Shown: piece by piece, positions 20,380 through 23,568 of the stretch
How the letters are laid out: each line of letters starts with the position of its first letter
Numbering within the stretch: the first letter of the stretch is position 1
Source of the DNA: a virus
Virus record (IMG/VR): IMGVR_UViG_3300027861_000197
Coordinates: 1-23,568 of that record
Length of the DNA stretch: 23,568 nt
Strand: one strand, 5' to 3'
Notes under the pieces: model-generated
Told to the model about the DNA's origin: nothing
Seen by the model: only the letters and a program-made list of their open reading frames with translations
The model's database searches: none
Position numbers and translations under genes: made by a program

Positions 20380-21984
20380 ATGGACTTAAAATTAGGAAGT
20401 GTACTGAATTCAAGTGTTGATGATTTATTAATAAAAGAATTCTTCACTATAGGTAAGGGTGAGATATTCAAAGACTATGTACCAATACAATTTTTCAATA
20501 AACCAGTAAAGACAAAAATGGTACTTGACGGTATTGAGACAGAAGGGGAAATAACCTTAACTGCTGGTGATTACAATTCACACGAAAAAGGTGAAGGTAA
20601 ACCCTTAGAAACGTATACTTTTAATTACATACCAATTCCAACATCAGATGGGAAAATAAAAAAGGGTGACGAGTTTATAATTAAAATTAAGGGTAGTGAT
20701 ATGTACAACCCAAGTATTAAAACTCCCGCACTTGAAATGGATAGAGGTTATAATACCTTAACCGATAAGGTAGGTACTGATAGTGATGATACAACTGAAA
20801 AAGAACAAGAAGAAAATAGTGATGAACAAAATGTATCTACAGATGAGGAAACTTTTAAAGATTTAGATTCTAGTTTAAAAAATCTAAAATCACAAACACC
20901 AAATCTAAAATCACTAAATATAAGTGGTAGAGGTGATAAAGACCCAAATTTTAGAAGAAATGTAGTTTTAAACTTTGCTAATTCTAGTAAAACAAATATT
21001 AAGATACAAGGAAAGTCTTTATTCGACATGTTAAAAAAACTTTCTGACGATAAAATAGTTGAAAAAGATGAGGTAAAATGGACAGACGAAGTATCAAAAT
21101 TTTTCAATGATTTACTAAAATTATTTAACGAACTACATAAATGTTGTAAAGAGAATGAATTATATATAAGGATAAAAAAATTCTTAAAAGAATTATATGA
21201 CGCTTTAAAAAGTGTTAGAGGTAAATACAAAGATGAAAAACAACGTGACTTAGCTTATACCAAAATAATTATGTCAATGAGTGATATTATAAGTTACATA
21301 TCTAAAACTAGTAATTTCAGTAATCAAGGACAAAAAACAGAAAATATAATAAAAGAAGAACCTAAAGTTACAAAAATAACATTTAAAGATTTTAACACTA
21401 ATAATTCGGAAGTTTTTGATAAAGCTAGGGATATGTTTGACAATGAGGCTATGAGTCCTAAAGAATTAGAAAGATTAGCTTTCAAACTTTACGGAAAAGA
21501 CGCTGGTAAATTTTTCCCTAAACTATCTTTAAAATTTAGAGACATTAAAAACTTCATGGGTATTGGTGTTGGTGGTATACAAACTAGACAAGATAAGTTA
21601 GCCGATAAATATGGGATATATAACCTAGACTCTATGGTTGGAGGTAGTAGTTCTAAGAGTATGGAAAACACACCTAAATATAAATTAAAATTCGATACCG
21701 ATGTAAACATTGAAGATGTTAAAAACGGAATTAAAATAAAAATTGATAGGGGAGAAGAAAAAATATTTAATTATAATCAATCTCAAAAAGTTTTAGTACA
21801 TAAAACTAGTGGTAAAAAATTTCAAAACGTCAGTCAAATTTTTATAGAAATGGACAATAAACCAGAGGAAGGTAAATCTTATAATGAAAAAATAACTAAA
21901 ATAATACCTATTAAAGGTGGGGTACTAGAGAAGAACCCAAACTACAAAGTTAGATTTACAATAGTAGACACCTCAAATAAATAA
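20380..21984 (+). CDS. Unknown 534-aa protein of the tail module
   Basis: This 534-residue protein is not from a family I recognise. Residues 1-115 are strand-rich (VPIQFFNKPVKTKMVLDG, TYTFNYIPIPTSDGKIKKGD), followed by a Ser/Asp/Glu-rich low-complexity linker (about 125-165), a helical, Lys-rich middle with one Cys pair (HKCCKEN) and a charged C-terminal domain with strands (YKLKFDTDVNIEDVKNGIKIKI). It lies between the gp26-like/short overlapping genes and the tape-measure-like gene, so a baseplate or tail-hub role is likely from context. Composition and stop (TAA) are like its neighbours. Confidence 0.75.
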   Translation: MDLKLGSVLNSSVDDLLIKEFFTIGKGEIFKDYVPIQFFNKPVKTKMVLDGIETEGEITLTAGDYNSHEKGEGKPLETYTFNYIPIPTSDGKIKKGDEFIIKIKGSDMYNPSIKTPALEMDRGYNTLTDKVGTDSDDTTEKEQEENSDEQNVSTDEETFKDLDSSLKNLKSQTPNLKSLNISGRGDKDPNFRRNVVLNFANSSKTNIKIQGKSLFDMLKKLSDDKIVEKDEVKWTDEVSKFFNDLLKLFNELHKCCKENELYIRIKKFLKELYDALKSVRGKYKDEKQRDLAYTKIIMSMSDIISYISKTSNFSNQGQKTENIIKEEPKVTKITFKDFNTNNSEVFDKARDMFDNEAMSPKELERLAFKLYGKDAGKFFPKLSLKFRDIKNFMGIGVGGIQTRQDKLADKYGIYNLDSMVGGSSSKSMENTPKYKLKFDTDVNIEDVKNGIKIKIDRGEEKIFNYNQSQKVLVHKTSGKKFQNVSQIFIEMDNKPEEGKSYNEKITKIIPIKGGVLEKNPNYKVRFTIVDTSNK

Positions 21985-22004
21985 TAAATTAAAAAAATAA
22001 AAAG

Positions 22005-23051
22005 TTGGCATTTAATCCTAAAGATCTTAACGCTTATAAAGAGTTTCTAAATACACAACAGAAAATTTCAGAGACAATTAGTAAAGGAACTAAATCTTTT
22101 GCTGTTGGAGCTAAAGATGCCTTAAAAGCTTCTAGAGATTTAAATAAAGTAAAAAAAGATTTAAATAGGTTAGAAAAAGAAGAGAAGAAACTTCAAGAAG
22201 ATATAACTAAACTTGAGGGTGAACAATTAAGAATAGCTGAAGAAAAATTAAAGGCGGTACAACAAGAAAAGAAAGCTACCGAAGACATACTCAAAAAACA
22301 AGAAGCTCTATCCAAAGCTCTATCTAGTCAAGTAGGTAGTGTTAAAAATTTAGCAGTAGCCTTAGGTAGGGATACATACAAAGCTTTAAGTAAAGTAACT
22401 GTAAAAGCTAAAGAACTAGGTAAAGAATTCTCAGAGTATGATGATGCTATGAGAAGGACCGCCGTCAACATCGGTGTTGTTGGTAAACAGTTTAATCAAA
22501 TGCGTAAAGAAGCTTATAAAGCTTCCTTGATGACACAAAGAATAGGTGTTAACGCAAAAGAACTTGTACAAAATTATGGTGAATATGTAGATGAGATAGG
22601 TAGATTGGTACCCTTATCTAGAAGTGCTGGTAAAGCATTAGCTTACATGGGACAAGGTACAGCTTTAGGAGCTCAAGGAGCTGCTCAGATGGCAGCTAGT
22701 TTAGATAACTTTGGTATGTCCATTGAAACTAGTGCTAAATTCGTGGAAGACATAGTTAATATGTCTGAAAAGATGGGTGTTAATTCTGGTAAAACATTAA
22801 AAATGTTAAATCAGAATTTATCTAAAGCAGCTACTATGAACTTTAATGGTGGTGTGAATGCAATGGCTAAAATGGCAGCAACCGCCGTCAAGTTAAAAGG
22901 GGACATGGCTAGTACACTAAGTTTCGCAGAAAGAATGTACCAACCTGAAGAAGCTATTAAAACCGCTGCTAGTTTCCAAATGTTAGGTGGAGCTATTGCT
23001 GGTATGGGTGATGGTTTACAACTAATGTCTAAATCTATGTTCGACCCATAA
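22005..23051 (+). CDS. Tape-measure-like tail protein, N-terminal part
   Basis: The frame starts at TTG 22005 (TTGGCATTT); the only upstream in-frame codons lead to a TAA at 21990, so no ATG is available. The next codon GCA matches the ATGGCA starts of sheath and tube. Residues about 40-100 are a long coiled coil (RDLNKVKKDLNRLEKEEKKL...), then an Ala/Gly/Met-rich helical region with repeated hydrophobic patterns (LAYMGQGTALGAQGAAQMAA, AMAKMAATAVKLKGDMASTL), as in tape-measure proteins that set tail length. An in-frame TAA at 23049-23051 ends this frame after ...SKSMFDP, although the same frame continues without another stop to the window edge. As written, the product would be 348 residues, too short for a normal tape measure. 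Confidence 0.75.
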   Translation: MAFNPKDLNAYKEFLNTQQKISETISKGTKSFAVGAKDALKASRDLNKVKKDLNRLEKEEKKLQEDITKLEGEQLRIAEEKLKAVQQEKKATEDILKKQEALSKALSSQVGSVKNLAVALGRDTYKALSKVTVKAKELGKEFSEYDDAMRRTAVNIGVVGKQFNQMRKEAYKASLMTQRIGVNAKELVQNYGEYVDEIGRLVPLSRSAGKALAYMGQGTALGAQGAAQMAASLDNFGMSIETSAKFVEDIVNMSEKMGVNSGKTLKMLNQNLSKAATMNFNGGVNAMAKMAATAVKLKGDMASTLSFAERMYQPEEAIKTAASFQMLGGAIAGMGDGLQLMSKSMFDP

Positions 23052-23568
23052 GGGCTTCAAAAAGATATAGCGAAAGCAGCTGCTTCTTTATTCAAAATGG
23101 AAGACGGACAAGCTAAAATATCAGGTGTCGCATCATCGAATAAGTTAAGGGTAATGGCTGAACAACTTAACATGTCAAAAGAGGAACTAGCCGCTCAAGG
23201 TCAAATATATAAAAAACAAGAACAAATAGGTAAATCACTTTCCCGTAGAGTAGATGGTGAAGCTAGAGAGTTTATTAAAACAATAGCGACTTTCGATAAA
23301 GACAAAGGAGCTTTTGTAGTAAAAGTTGGTGACGATGTAGTAAAAGTATCTAATTTACAAAAAGGGATAGCCGAAAGTTTATTGTCTGAGAACAAAACCT
23401 TAGAAAAAAGAGCAGAAGACGCACAAGGGTTTATGACTAGAATTAAAAATCTAATGGAGTCTTTAAAGAGTTTAGGTTTCGCTTTCTTTGCTGGTTTAGA
23501 TAAAACTATGGGACCTATGTTAGACCGTTTAACGGGTAGGGGTGAAGGTACTTTAACTAGTTTCGCTG
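23052..23568 (+). CDS. Continuation of the tape-measure-like frame after an in-frame TAA, 3' partial
   Basis: The same reading frame is open for all 172 codons to the right edge: GLQKDIAKAAASLFKMEDGQ... with the same codon style, helical pattern and Ala/Lys/Glu composition as the upstream part, and near the end a hydrophobic LGFAFFAGLDKTMGPMLDRL segment typical of tape-measure proteins. The first in-frame ATG is at 23097. It is most simply the rest of one gene, split either by a real nonsense codon, by a base error in the assembly, or by regulated readthrough. It could be translated separately from 23097. Confidence 0.65.

Noticed and set aside
20748-21230. 160-residue frame on the minus strand opposite the 534-residue gene.
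   Set aside because: Ser/Phe/Leu-rich antisense shadow of a Lys/Asp-rich gene, with no start context.
23049-23051. Genome-wide reassignment of TAA to an amino acid.
   Set aside because: TAA ends most other genes in the window at sensible places, and TAG and TGA are also used as stops.
1-23568. CRISPR array, tRNA, rRNA, insertion sequence or integrase.
   Set aside because: None was seen by eye on either strand: no regular spaced repeats, no cloverleaf and no transposase or recombinase motif.

Overview
The window is about 23.6 kb of AT-rich phage DNA, most likely from a large contractile-tailed (myovirus-type, T4-related morphology) phage of a Bacteroidetes/Flavobacteriia host. The evidence for a myovirus is a tail sheath, a T4 gp19-like tail tube, a gp26-like baseplate-hub protein, long repetitive tail fibres and a tape-measure-like protein. 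The host inference rests on a ClpP that reads like a Bacteroidetes ClpP and on promoters of the Bacteroidetes type (TTTG, 19-20 bases, TAnnTTTG) before some minus-strand genes. TAA, TAG and TGA are all used as normal stops, so the standard code applies.

Layout. 1-3851: two tail-fibre genes, the first entering from the left edge. 3852-4352: a DOT1-like methyltransferase. 4353-4514 (minus): a 53-residue ribbon-helix-helix-like protein with two inverted repeats over its promoter. 4654-7467: tail sheath. 7541-8882: an acidic Cys-rich protein and a two-helix membrane protein, then a strong terminator. 8933-9609 (minus): two small membrane proteins. 9713-13414: four tightly packed genes (HAD-like phosphatase, two small related-leader proteins, a 596-residue KWCT-motif protein). 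13443-14117 (minus): ClpP. 14219-16567: a 782-residue membrane/linker protein. 16624-17112: tail tube. 17145-19137 (minus): an accessory operon of peptidase, two small proteins and a NEIL1-like DNA glycosylase. 19357-20335: gp26-like protein plus an overlapping short reading frame. 20380-21984: an unknown 534-residue protein. 22005 to the right edge: a tape-measure-like gene with a TTG start and an in-frame TAA.

Two transcription programmes seem to be present. Plus-strand virion genes are repeatedly preceded by the element ATATTTATA, a candidate phage late promoter. The minus-strand accessory genes more often carry host-type promoters. Six proteins between 7541 and 13414 share short amphipathic N-terminal leaders ending near an [I/L]-x-E tripeptide, which resembles T4 capsid-targeting sequences and may mark proteins packaged in the head.

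The observations most worth checking are the interrupted tape-measure frame, the possible +1 frameshift after the gp26-like gene, the NEIL1-type zincless-finger glycosylase, the ribbon-helix-helix gene with its 28-bp palindrome, the late-promoter element and the shared leaders. All functional assignments come from reading the sequence; no searches were run.
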